A DNA stretch of 45,154 nt from Synergistaceae bacterium (GTDB taxonomy: Bacteria; Synergistota; Synergistia; Synergistales; Aminobacteriaceae), in NCBI GenBank assembly GCA_017455085.1, contig JAFTBT010000119.1, forward strand, positions 1-45,154. The letters are read 5' to 3'. Positions within the stretch are counted from its first letter, which is position 1; each line of letters opens with the position of its first letter. The translations under genes were made by a program, and so were the position numbers. Below are positions 7,765 through 15,710 of the stretch, one piece after another. Below the pieces are notes generated by a model that worked only from the letters and a program-made list of their open reading frames with translations, made no database searches and had not been told where the DNA came from.

Positions 7765-8438
7765 TGAAGAAATTTGTACTGGCCTGCATGTTTGTAGTGC
7801 TGGGCAGTGTTTCAGCAATAGGTGAGGAGTACGACATAGCCGGACTCTGGGATATAGATGGAGACGGATTTGTTGAGAAGGAATTTCTGCGCGTGAGCCT
7901 TGAGCTTGACGGATACATGATTCTCACGACAGCAACAACGCAGGAGATTCTTGATGACGCAGTGAGCAGGGATCTAGTGAGGCAGGAATACGCGGACAGG
8001 GCTGATGTTCTCAGCGGAGATGTGAGATTCTTGACCGGCTACGATATTAACCTGACGATTACGGCCACAAATCTGGACATTCGTGCGTGGAGTGAACGCA
8101 TACCCAACGGAATCCGAATCCCTGTGCCTGTTCCTGAACGTGTACCGTCCGCAAATTATCCGTATGAGCTTCCTGTACAGCCTAGAGTTGACGGCCTGAA
8201 CTACAAGATTACGTTGACTTCCGCGACTTCGGGAAAAGTCAATATTACCGGATATATTGACCTTGATGTTGTAGGCGAGACCGAGATTAATTCCGAGTGC
8301 TTAATCTGGAAACATGGTACAACTAAGCCGCAGAGTGACGGGGGATCTTCGAGCGGGTGTAATGCAGGAACTTCGGGGGTATTTGCGGTGATGATGCTGG
8401 TGATTTTTGCGGGGGTGAAGAAATTTGTTCGGAACTGA
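7761..8438 (+). CDS. Secreted protein with Synerg-CTERM-like sorting tail
   Basis: Unrecognised 225 aa protein. It has an N-terminal signal peptide (MMKKFVLACMFVVLGSVSA) and an acidic start to the mature chain with DIDGDGFVE, reminiscent of a Ca-binding loop, then a mostly beta-like body. The C-terminal tail has SSSGCNAG, a hydrophobic helix (VFAVMMLVIFAGV) and a basic end KKFVRN. This fits the Synerg-CTERM pattern known from Synergistota, thought to mark proteins for processing at the cell surface. It overlaps larB by 4 bases and mreB by 14 bases, so it is read in one transcript with both. Function is unknown. Confidence 0.8.
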   Translation: MMKKFVLACMFVVLGSVSAIGEEYDIAGLWDIDGDGFVEKEFLRVSLELDGYMILTTATTQEILDDAVSRDLVRQEYADRADVLSGDVRFLTGYDINLTITATNLDIRAWSERIPNGIRIPVPVPERVPSANYPYELPVQPRVDGLNYKITLTSATSGKVNITGYIDLDVVGETEINSECLIWKHGTTKPQSDGGSSSGCNAGTSGVFAVMMLVIFAGVKKFVRN

Positions 8439-9471
8439 TATAGGTATAGATTTGGGGACTGCTACGGTCTTGATTTACGAGAAGAATCACGGAGTAGTGC
8501 TGCGTGAGCCTTCAGTGGTGGCGGTGGATCAGGACAGCGGAGATATTTTAGCGGTGGGCTACGAGGCCAAGAGCATGGTGGGCAGAACGCCAGGCAGTAT
8601 AGTTTCTGTGAGGCCGTTGCGTGACGGAGTGATAGCGAATTACGCGATGACTGAAGCGATGTTGCAGCACTTCATGCGGCGCGTCACGAAGGGTTCGCAA
8701 AAGTTCTTCAGGTACAGGACTATGATATGCGTACCGTCCGGAGCTACTGACGTTGAGAGGCGTGCGGTGCTTGAGGCAGCTATAGAGGTCGGAGCGCGTG
8801 AGGCATACCTGATTGAGGAACCTATGGCGGCGGCTATCGGGGCAAACCTGAAGGTCGAGGAAGCCAGAGGAAAAATGTTAGTGGACATCGGCGGAGGAAC
8901 TACGGATATTGCTGTGATTTCGCTGGGAGGCGTGGTAGTGTCGAGGTCTTTGCGTATAGGCGGGGACAAGTTCGACGAGGGGATTATGCGTTACCTGCGA
9001 AGACAGTATAACCTAGCTATCGGAGACCAGACCGCAGAAAACTTGAAGATAGTTATCGGGACATGCATACCCCTAGAGCAGGACGAGAGAATGATTGTGA
9101 AGGGCAGGGACTTAGTGCAGGGACTCCCGCGTCAAATCGAGGTAACTAGTTCGGCGGTGAATATGGCGATTGGCGAGATGATTCAGACGTTGATTGACGG
9201 GATACGCAACGTTTTGGAGCAAACACCTCCGGAATTATCGGCCGATATTATTGATAGAGGAATAGTGCTGACCGGCGGAGGAGCATTGCTGCACGGATTG
9301 CCAGAACTCATAGCACAGCAGACAGGCATAAACTGTTTCACGGCGGATAACCCGATGGAGTGTGTAGCGTTGGGAACAGGGAAGGCACTTGTTGAGATCG
9401 ACAAGCTGCGTGGCTCAGGAAAAAGCTCCATGCTAGTGAACCTGAAGCGTTCGAGTCGTAAGCACTACTAG
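8425..9471 (+). CDS. mreB: MreB/Mbl-type actin-like cell-shape protein
   Basis: Bacterial actin that forms membrane-bound filaments guiding wall synthesis. It shows actin-fold nucleotide motifs: phosphate 1 IGIDLGTATVLI, phosphate 2 LVDIGGGTTDIAVISLGG, adenosine TGGGALLHGLPELI, and the typical EEPMAAAIG. The 348 aa length is normal. The start is TTG at 8425, inside the end of the preceding gene, with GGGGGTG upstream. The order mreB-like, flgF-like, flgG mirrors the Bacillus mbl-flhO-flhP arrangement, so 'mbl' would be an equally good name. Confidence 0.93.
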   Translation: MFGTDIGIDLGTATVLIYEKNHGVVLREPSVVAVDQDSGDILAVGYEAKSMVGRTPGSIVSVRPLRDGVIANYAMTEAMLQHFMRRVTKGSQKFFRYRTMICVPSGATDVERRAVLEAAIEVGAREAYLIEEPMAAAIGANLKVEEARGKMLVDIGGGTTDIAVISLGGVVVSRSLRIGGDKFDEGIMRYLRRQYNLAIGDQTAENLKIVIGTCIPLEQDERMIVKGRDLVQGLPRQIEVTSSAVNMAIGEMIQTLIDGIRNVLEQTPPELSADIIDRGIVLTGGGALLHGLPELIAQQTGINCFTADNPMECVALGTGKALVEIDKLRGSGKSSMLVNLKRSSRKHY

Positions 9472-9489
9472 AGAGAAAGGCATAGGGAC

Positions 9490-10296
9490 ATGAACAGAGG
9501 AATATACGAAGCTGCATCGGGAATGCTGGTGCAGGAAACTCACCTAGACGTAATCACGAATAATCTTGCGAACGTGGACACACCCGGCTATAAGCGGAGG
9601 ATTAGTGCAACTTCGGACTTTTCTGCGCTGATGGACAGGATTGAGAAGGTCAGCGAGGATGGAGAGACGAAGATTACTACGATTTTGCCTGCTGATATGC
9701 CGTTCAAGGGCCGGGAAATTATCGGAGGTCTTTCGTTGGCGGCGGTGTTTTCTGAGGACGTTATGGATACGTTTCCGGGAGTGCTGAAGACGACGGAGAG
9801 TCCGTTAGACATTGCGATAGACGGTCAAGGATTTTTTGCGGTGGCTGACGAAAACGACAACACTTTTTACACGCGTGAAGGCAATTTTGAGCTGGACAGC
9901 AACGGAAATGTAGTGACTCCGAACGGCCTTATGCTTCAGGGAGAAGGAGGAGCTATTAACGTGGGGAGAGCGTCGCAGATAGAAGTGAATCCTTCGGGGC
10001 AGTTCATTGCGGACGGGAATGTAGTCGGGAAGGTGGCGGTGTTCAACTTTGAGAATCCGACGTATATGCGGCACATATCGAGGAATTTGCTGACACCTAC
10101 GGAGCAGTCAGGAGAAGCGGAACAGCTTGAGAATGTGCGTATCTGGTCTGGAGCGTTGGAGATGTCGAACGTGGAAGTAGTGACGGAGATGGCGCGGATG
10201 ATAGAGGCGCAGAGGATCTACGAGGGTGCATCGAAGGCGTTGATGACGCATGACGAGATGACGAGTCGGCTAGTGACGGCATTCAGCAGAGGATAA
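9490..10296 (+). CDS. flgF: Flagellar basal-body rod protein, FlgF/FlhO type
   Basis: Proximal rod component. It starts with MNRGIYEAASGMLVQETHLDVITNNLANVDTPGYK (two blocks: the N-terminal helix and the NNLANVDTPGYK signature) and ends with the matching C-terminal helix around MSNVEVVTEMARMIEAQRIYEG. The two ends pair as a coiled coil in the rod. The 268 aa length suits FlgF. GAGAGAAAGGCATAGGGAC upstream supplies a ribosome site. An 815-bp gap with repeats and a leader element separates it from flgG, an unusual break for this gene pair. Confidence 0.9.
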   Translation: MNRGIYEAASGMLVQETHLDVITNNLANVDTPGYKRRISATSDFSALMDRIEKVSEDGETKITTILPADMPFKGREIIGGLSLAAVFSEDVMDTFPGVLKTTESPLDIAIDGQGFFAVADENDNTFYTREGNFELDSNGNVVTPNGLMLQGEGGAINVGRASQIEVNPSGQFIADGNVVGKVAVFNFENPTYMRHISRNLLTPTEQSGEAEQLENVRIWSGALEMSNVEVVTEMARMIEAQRIYEGASKALMTHDEMTSRLVTAFSRG

Positions 10297-10377
10297 GCAG
10301 AAATAGCGGTGGTGTGTGAGTGAATACATACTCAAGTGCTGAGAGTAGTCACAGTGATATGAATGTGCTGTGCAGTG

Positions 10378-10695
10378 GCAATATTCACGATAATGTGTGC
10401 AAGCTATTTCATGAATTGAGAGCATTCACGTGGATGTTACAGCATTAATTACGTTAAGCAGCATTCACGGAGATGTTACGGAGTTGATTATGTCAGACAG
10501 GCACTATTCACGAGAATTTTACTGCGCTTACGTCAGTCAGCATTCACGGAGATGTTACGGAGTTGATTACGTCAGACGGCATTTACGAGAAAGTATCGCG
10601 GCGGTTGCGTCAGACAGGCACTATTCACGGGAGGTTACTGCACTTGCGTCAGTCAGCATTCACGGGAGGTTATCGCATTTTTATGTAAGTGTTAA
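10378..10695. repeat. Minisatellite, about 39-bp period, eight diverged units
   Basis: Units begin at about 10378, 10422, 10461, 10501, 10540, 10579, 10618 and 10656. Each opens with GCATTCACG or GCACTATTCACG, continues GAGRTTAC..., and ends GCGTCAGNCA. The units are contiguous with no unique spacers, so this is not a CRISPR array. A frame stays open through it, but composition and repetition argue against coding. Confidence 0.85.
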
Positions 10696-10722
10696 ACGTT
10701 CGGTATGCCTTCACGTTTAACA
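10690..10722. repeat. Perfect 10-bp inverted repeat
   Basis: TGTTAAACGT (10690-10699) and ACGTTTAACA (10713-10722) flank a 13-base loop at the downstream end of the minisatellite. No T-run follows. It could be an operator or an mRNA hairpin ending the flgF message. Confidence 0.7.
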
Positions 10723-10724
10723 AT

Positions 10725-10741
10725 CCCACCCACCCGCCCCC
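10725..10741 (-). other. G-quadruplex motif on the minus strand
   Basis: The plus strand reads CCCACCCACCCGCCCCC. The minus strand therefore has four G-runs of at least three separated by single bases, the tightest form of the G4 consensus. It sits between the minisatellite and leader element A. Confidence 0.7.
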
Positions 10742-10752
10742 AAAAAATATCT

Positions 10753-11111
10753 AAAGGAGGCTAATTAACAGCTAACAAAACCTTATAAACTCTTATAACA
10801 TTTCAACATTTTTATAACCCAGAAAGGAGGTAAGCCGTTTACAGGAGACTTGCTTGAGTAAATTAGCTTTTATGTTTCGAGTTAATATCGGATAAAATTT
10901 TTTTAGCTTCTGATGCGAAAAACAAGCGGGAAGCATTTCTACCCGTACGTTAGCGGGAAAGCTCGCGAAAAGAGCCTTCGGAGCGTTACGTAAACGTGAG
11001 TAGCAGAACATCGCAAAAACGGACGCAATGAACAAGGAAGGAAGCGTAAAAGTTAGTTTTTCGAGGAAAGTTACCAACTTTTTATAAGTCTTCTATAACG
11101 GAAAATTATTC
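10753..11111 (+). promoter_or_regulatory. Conserved leader element, copy A (upstream of flgG)
   Basis: Non-coding block paralogous to 30317-30595 (minus). Shared features in order: AAGGAGGCTAA (10754-10764), CTTATAAAC (10782-10790), AGAAAGGAGGTAA (10821-10833), CCGTTTACAG, a GCTTTTATGTTTC arm (10866-10878), hairpin arms GCTTC/GAAGC (10906-10910, 10930-10934), invariant TCTACCCGTACGTTAGCGG (10938-10956), AACAAGGAA, the closing arm GAAGCGTAAAAGT (11041-11053), and TTTATAAG (11081-11088) followed by TCTTCTATAACGGA before ATG 11112. The 13-nt arms pair with G-U wobbles. No Shine-Dalgarno lies next to the flgG start. I do not recognise the element as a known RNA family. Relative to copy B it carries a roughly 65-nt expansion at about 10957-11029. 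Confidence 0.65.
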
Positions 11112-11903
11112 ATGTTACGTTCACTATGGACCAGCGCGTCAGGTATGATCGCCCAGCAAACTCACCTTGACGTGGTCACACACAACCTCGCCAACGTCAA
11201 CACCCAAGGCTACAAAAAACGTCGCGCAGACTTCGAGGACCTCATGTACCAGATTTATCGCGAACCCGGCGCACCCATCGAAGGCGGCTCCGTCGTCCCT
11301 ACAGGCGTTCAGGTCGGACTCGGAACACGCGTCACTGCCACTCCCAGCTTCATGGTACAGGGAAATTTCCAGATCACTGACGGCCCACTCGACTGGGCTA
11401 TCATCGACGACAACGGCTACTTTCAGGTCAATCTAGGCAACGGCAGAATCGGCTACACTCGCGGAGGCTCTTGGCAGATCGACGACCAAGGCCAGATCGT
11501 CAACGAAGACGGCTATTTGCTCGAACCCGCAATCACCATCCCCAATGACGCACAGGAAATCCAGCTCTCACCCACAGGAGTCGTCAGCGTCAGAATCGGC
11601 AACGAAACCGCACTTCAGGAACTCGGACAGATCGAGCTCGCCAGATTCATCAACCCTTCAGGCCTTCGCGCAGTAGGTGATAGGCTCTTCGTCGAGACTC
11701 CAGCCAGCGGTGAACCCATCGTAGGAGTTCCCGGCGAGGAAGGTATGCCCCAAGTCAGGCAGAATGTCATAGAGATGTCGAACGTTCAGGTTGTCGAGGA
11801 AATGGTCGAGATGATCGTTGCACAGAGAGCCTACGAAGCAAACTCAAAGGGTATCCAGACCGCCGATGATTTGCTCAGAATCGCTAACGGCCTCAAACGC
11901 TAA
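11112..11903 (+). CDS. flgG: Flagellar distal rod protein FlgG
   Basis: Major distal rod protein, 263 aa. The N-terminal MLRSLWTSASGMIAQQTHLD plus HNLANVNTQGYK and the C-terminal MSNVQVVEEMVEMIVAQRAYEANSK region (read as two blocks) are diagnostic; LLRIANGLKR ends the chain as in typical FlgG. It starts at ATG 11112, directly after leader element A and without a nearby Shine-Dalgarno. It is the first gene of flgG-flgA-flgH-flgI-GT4-flgJ. Codon use is C-rich, unlike the G-rich upstream mreB and flgF, which fits a separate transcription unit or history. Confidence 0.95.
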   Translation: MLRSLWTSASGMIAQQTHLDVVTHNLANVNTQGYKKRRADFEDLMYQIYREPGAPIEGGSVVPTGVQVGLGTRVTATPSFMVQGNFQITDGPLDWAIIDDNGYFQVNLGNGRIGYTRGGSWQIDDQGQIVNEDGYLLEPAITIPNDAQEIQLSPTGVVSVRIGNETALQELGQIELARFINPSGLRAVGDRLFVETPASGEPIVGVPGEEGMPQVRQNVIEMSNVQVVEEMVEMIVAQRAYEANSKGIQTADDLLRIANGLKR

Positions 11904-11907
11904 TATC

Positions 11908-12855
11908 ATGCCTCGTAAAATTTTGTTGCAGGAGTGTCTAGTGTTGATGCTCCTGTTTTGCTATGCGGGCTTTGCAGAGTCAGCACAGAACATCAAGATT
12001 CAGATCCCCGAAGTCATTTACGCTCAGGGAGACTCTTTCACGCTCGGACAGATCGCCAAAATCACAGGCGGAAAGCTCCGAACACGTAATACTCTCTCGA
12101 AAGTTCAGGTGTTTGCCGACAACAATACTCTCACCCGCAACGAGGTACTCCGCGCGATTCAGGACAGCGAAGCCAGTGACGCACGCATAGAGTTATACAT
12201 GCCGCAACGTTCCAGAATCGAAGCTCCAGCGTATGAGGGAAATTTTACGGAGTCAGAAGCCTCACAGCCTCGTACTCCATCAAGCCTCGCTCCCCTCATA
12301 AAATCCCTCGCATCGTGGGAAGGCAACGTAGAAGTTTCCGCAAACTCACCAATTCCGGACGGAAGGCTGGTAGATCCATCGAGCATAATTCCAGGAACTT
12401 CGGGACTCACTCTCAGGTTTCAGGACTCTTCAGGCAGAATCAGACCCGTAAACGTCAGACTCACATGGACGCAAAACGCAGTCATAGCCTCACGCAACAT
12501 CAAGAAGGGCAACAGAATCACCGCCGGTAACGTCATTACCAGACCCGTAAAAATCACTCGTCCAGGAATGTACGCATCCAGTCCCGCAGAAATCACAGGC
12601 TTCACAGTCAACAGGAACATCAAGCAGGGAGAACCGATACCCTTGCGCGACATAACAAGCTCCAGTGTCGTCAAACGAGGCCGACAGGTGAAAATAGTTG
12701 CTCGTTTGGGAGGAGTCAGAGTCACTGCTGACGGGGTCTTGCTTGAGGACGGAAAGCCCGGAGACTGGGTGAAGGTTAGGCGTGCTGACGACAGGCGCGT
12801 AACTCTCAGGGCAAAAATCATCAACGAAAACACTGTAGAAGTTCAGGTAGAGTAA
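11908..12855 (+). CDS. flgA: Flagellar P-ring chaperone FlgA (SAF domain)
   Basis: Periplasmic chaperone for P-ring assembly. A signal-like hydrophobic stretch (VLMLLFCYAGFAESA) is followed by an N-terminal beta region. A C-terminal SAF domain begins near SRNIKKGNRITAGNVI and continues through GFTVNRNIKQGEPI and a terminal FlgA module (VKIVARLGGVRVTADG). ATG 11908 gives 315 aa and a basic n-region (PRK) but has no clear Shine-Dalgarno; GTG 11941, six bases after AGGAG, is the alternative. It begins 4 bases after the flgG stop. Any longer upstream start would overlap flgG and is unnecessary. Confidence 0.87.
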   Translation: MPRKILLQECLVLMLLFCYAGFAESAQNIKIQIPEVIYAQGDSFTLGQIAKITGGKLRTRNTLSKVQVFADNNTLTRNEVLRAIQDSEASDARIELYMPQRSRIEAPAYEGNFTESEASQPRTPSSLAPLIKSLASWEGNVEVSANSPIPDGRLVDPSSIIPGTSGLTLRFQDSSGRIRPVNVRLTWTQNAVIASRNIKKGNRITAGNVITRPVKITRPGMYASSPAEITGFTVNRNIKQGEPIPLRDITSSSVVKRGRQVKIVARLGGVRVTADGVLLEDGKPGDWVKVRRADDRRVTLRAKIINENTVEVQVE

Positions 12856-12876
12856 ATTTTTCAGGAGGTGCATATC

Positions 12877-13452
12877 ATGAACAGAAAATTATTGTGTGCA
12901 GTAATGCTATTGCTTGCTGCGGGGAATGCTTTTGCAGGGTCGCTCTGGAACGACAACACAAACTGGTTCGCTGACGCTAGGCCCGGCAGAGTCGGGGACG
13001 TTATCACCGTGATTGTGGACGAACGTACTGACGCGAAGGACGAGGCCACTATGGACGTCACCAAGACCAGCAACGCAAACGTCAACAACGGCCAAGACGG
13101 TACGGGCATCCTGAAGTTCATACGGGGCTTGACGTTCACGACCGCTAACTCCGCGACAGGAGACGGAAGCTCTGAACGCAAACACCACGCTACTGCGACT
13201 CTCGCATGTCTGGTTACGGAGGTACTCCCAAACGGGAATCTAGTGATTGAGGGAACGAGGGACATTCGCACCAGTGAGGAGACATTGCAGCTCCAGCTTG
13301 CGGGAGTGATTCGTCCTCAGGATGTCAACGCGGATAACCAGATAAGCAGCCAGTTAGTGGCCAATGCGGAAATTTCGGTGAAGGGTCGCGGGATTCTCAC
13401 ACGTACACAGAGACCGGGCATTATCAGCCAGATACTACAGGCGGTGTTTTAG
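12877..13452 (+). CDS. flgH: Flagellar L-ring protein FlgH
   Basis: Outer-membrane ring protein, 191 aa from ATG 12877, which follows AGGAGG with 8-base spacing (GTG 12868 overlaps that site and is rejected). A signal peptide (NRKLLCAVMLLLAAGNAFA) precedes the FlgH signature GSLWNDNTNWFADARPGRVGD and VITVIVDE. The C-terminal VKGRGILTRTQRPGIISQ region fits family members. No lipobox Cys follows the signal peptide, whereas enterobacterial FlgH is a lipoprotein, so anchoring may differ. FlgH and FlgI together indicate an outer membrane. Confidence 0.93.
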   Translation: MNRKLLCAVMLLLAAGNAFAGSLWNDNTNWFADARPGRVGDVITVIVDERTDAKDEATMDVTKTSNANVNNGQDGTGILKFIRGLTFTTANSATGDGSSERKHHATATLACLVTEVLPNGNLVIEGTRDIRTSEETLQLQLAGVIRPQDVNADNQISSQLVANAEISVKGRGILTRTQRPGIISQILQAVF

Positions 13453-13454
13453 GC

Positions 13455-14582
13455 ATGAGAAAGATTTTTTGTGCAGTAGTGTTTATGTTCTTGGCCTGCG
13501 GTGAAGTTTTTGCGGCAGTGAACTTGCAGGACATGGATTTTTCGCGCGTGAATCCCAGCGTCAGAATCAAGGACATAACCGAAGTCGAGGGCGCACGCAA
13601 CAACCAGCTCACCGGAATCGGACTCGTAACCGGTCTCAACGGAACAGGCGACAACTCCCAGATGGCGATCCAGATGATGCGGAACATGATGCGGAATTTC
13701 GGCGTGACTCTCGATGCTAGATCCGTAAGGACACGTAATATCGCGGTGGTCGCTCTGACTGCTACACTGCCTCCGTACGTTCGTTCAGGCCAAAATATTG
13801 ACGTGAATGTCGCCACGATGGGGAATGCTTCGAGTCTTCAGGGAGGGACTCTGATTCAGGCACCACTCAGGGCAGCGGACGGCCAAGTGTATGCTGTTGC
13901 GCAAGGGCCCGTGATGGTCGGGGGCAGCAGTGCTCAGGGCGGAGGGGCTTCACGTGTTCAGAACGTCCCAACGGCTGGGAGAGTCCCCAATGGCGGAATC
14001 GTTGAGCGCGAAGTTCCGACTGACTACACGATGGGCGGACAGGTTGCGCTATTGCTGAGGGATCCGGATTTTACGACAGCACAGAGAATCGCGGACGCTA
14101 TCAATGAGACCTATGGAGTCGTTGCGTATGCTCCTGACGCTGGACGTGTTGACGTGAATTTGCCGGGAGGCTATCTGCAAGCACCAGCGGCGTTTTTGGC
14201 GAACGTAGGCAACCTTGAGATTGAGCCTGACACCAGCGCAAAAGTTACCATCAATGAACGCACCGGAACTGTTGTACTCGGCGGGAACGTGAAGATCAGC
14301 TCTGTGGGAGTTGCTCACGGGAATTTAGTGGTTACTGTCGGAGAGAGTCCAACTGTCGTACAGCCTGAGAGCCTCAGCGCAGGGACTACAGCCATTGTTA
14401 CGCGAACGGATATTACTGCGGATGAAGAGGGCGGGAGTCTGATTGCTATGCCTTCGACTACGACAGTGAGGGATCTGGTGAGGGTGTTGAACTCGCTGGG
14501 AGCTAGGCCGAGAGACGTGATCGAGATATTGCAGGCGATAAATCGTGCGGGAGCTTTGCACGGTGAGCTCGTGGCGATGTGA
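13455..14582 (+). CDS. flgI: Flagellar P-ring protein FlgI
   Basis: Periplasmic ring around the rod, 375 aa. A signal peptide (MRKIFCAVVFMFLACGEVFA) is followed by the diagnostic VRIKDITEVEGARNNQLTG and GLVTGLNGTGDN. Further typical blocks are RTRNIAVVALTATLPPYVR, GQNIDVNVATMGNA, GGTLIQAPLRAADGQVYAVAQ and a C-terminal LGARPRDVIEILQAI. It begins 2 bases after the flgH stop and is followed by a glycosyltransferase gene. Confidence 0.96.
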   Translation: MRKIFCAVVFMFLACGEVFAAVNLQDMDFSRVNPSVRIKDITEVEGARNNQLTGIGLVTGLNGTGDNSQMAIQMMRNMMRNFGVTLDARSVRTRNIAVVALTATLPPYVRSGQNIDVNVATMGNASSLQGGTLIQAPLRAADGQVYAVAQGPVMVGGSSAQGGGASRVQNVPTAGRVPNGGIVEREVPTDYTMGGQVALLLRDPDFTTAQRIADAINETYGVVAYAPDAGRVDVNLPGGYLQAPAAFLANVGNLEIEPDTSAKVTINERTGTVVLGGNVKISSVGVAHGNLVVTVGESPTVVQPESLSAGTTAIVTRTDITADEEGGSLIAMPSTTTVRDLVRVLNSLGARPRDVIEILQAINRAGALHGELVAM

Positions 14583-14594
14583 GATGTGAGAATC

Positions 14595-15710
14595 ATGCGG
14601 GTATTGTTCATAAACGTACAGTGCGGTCGCGGGAGTCATGGCAAGATTGCGGCGGAACAGGCGGAAAAGTTCGCACATGAAGGGCACGAAGTCAAAATCG
14701 CCTACAGCAGAGACCCAGATATGCCGGAAAAGTACAAGAAGTATGCTGTGCGTATAGGCTCAACGGCAGATATATATATTCATGCACTGCTAACTAGACT
14801 CACTGACAGAAACGGATTCTTTTCACGCGGAGCAACGAGACGCTTTCTTGCGTGGGCGGAGGAGTATAACCCTGATTTGCTGTGGCTGCATAACATTCAC
14901 GGCTACTACATCAACATCGATATGCTCTTCAGGTGGATCAAGTCTCGGCCAAGTATGCGGGTGCTTTGGACTCTGCATGACTGCTGGAGCTTCACGGGGC
15001 ATTGTGCGTATTTCACCTTTGCCGGCTGCGAAAAGTGGCGGACTCACTGTGAACACTGCCCGCAGAAAAATGCGTACCCTGCGAGTTTTGTGGATGCCAG
15101 CTACAGAAATTACGAGGACAAGCGCAGAATCTTCACCGGCGTAAAGGATATGACCCTGATAACTCCGTCACAGTGGCTTGCGGATTTAGTTGCGCAGAGT
15201 TTTTTGCGTGAATACCCGTGTGAGGTCAGGCATAACCAGATAGACAGAAATATCTTCAGGCCTTCGGTGAGTGATTTTCGGGAGAGATACGGGCTTGCTG
15301 AGAAGAAAATAGTGCTTGGAGTCGCCAACAGGTGGGAGCAGAGAAAGGGCATCAGGGATTTTGTGAGGCTGTCCGAGATTCTGAACCCCGAAAAATTCTC
15401 AATAGTGCTTGTTGGTCTGAAGCATGACGCGCTGCCTGAGGGCATCATCCACATAGACAGGACTAGCAATCAGCAGGAGCTAGCAGAGATATACACGGCC
15501 GCTGACGTGCTTTTCAACCCGACGTATGAGGATAACTACCCGACCGTGAATCTTGAGGCTGAGGCCTGCGGTACACCTGTAGTGACGTATGACGCTGGAG
15601 GTTCACCGGAGACAGTGAGGCGTGAAGATTCGCGTGTGGTCAAGTGCGGAGATGTTGAGGCCGCAAAGAAATATATAGTGCAACTCTGTGAAGGAGACAG
15701 TGAGAAATGA
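14595..15710 (+). CDS. Glycosyltransferase family 4 (GT-B) inside the flagellar operon
   Basis: Cytoplasmic GT-B transferase of the GT4 type, 371 aa from ATG 14595 (GTG 14586 adds three residues). The N-terminal domain starts RVLFINVQCGRGSHGKIA. A mid-protein TLHDCWSFTGHC...CEKW...CEHCPQ segment recalls WcaC-like colanic-acid transferases. The C-terminal nucleotide-sugar site NLEAEACGTPVVTYDAGGSPE contains the E-x7-E-like pair. It lies 12 bases after flgI, and its stop overlaps the flgJ start (ATGA), so it is translationally coupled into the flagellar operon. Flagellar or surface glycosylation is a reasonable inference; donor and acceptor are unknown. Confidence 0.87.
   Translation: MRVLFINVQCGRGSHGKIAAEQAEKFAHEGHEVKIAYSRDPDMPEKYKKYAVRIGSTADIYIHALLTRLTDRNGFFSRGATRRFLAWAEEYNPDLLWLHNIHGYYINIDMLFRWIKSRPSMRVLWTLHDCWSFTGHCAYFTFAGCEKWRTHCEHCPQKNAYPASFVDASYRNYEDKRRIFTGVKDMTLITPSQWLADLVAQSFLREYPCEVRHNQIDRNIFRPSVSDFRERYGLAEKKIVLGVANRWEQRKGIRDFVRLSEILNPEKFSIVLVGLKHDALPEGIIHIDRTSNQQELAEIYTAADVLFNPTYEDNYPTVNLEAEACGTPVVTYDAGGSPETVRREDSRVVKCGDVEAAKKYIVQLCEGDSEK

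Noticed and set aside
10430..10720. 96-codon plus-strand frame
   Set aside because: It lies wholly inside the 39-bp minisatellite and has repeat-driven composition.
10900..10935. Hammerhead ribozyme core (CTGATG...GAAA) in leader element A
   Set aside because: There is no stem II between the two motifs, and copy B reads CTGATTCGAAC, so the core is not kept.
10782..11088. Group I or II intron between the leader Shine-Dalgarno and flgG
   Set aside because: No group II GTGYG start, domain V or group I core could be recognised; kept only as a general idea in the leader finding.
11818..11907. Longer FlgA start within flgG
   Set aside because: It would put 30 non-signal residues before the signal peptide and overlap flgG; ATG 11908 or GTG 11941 fit better.
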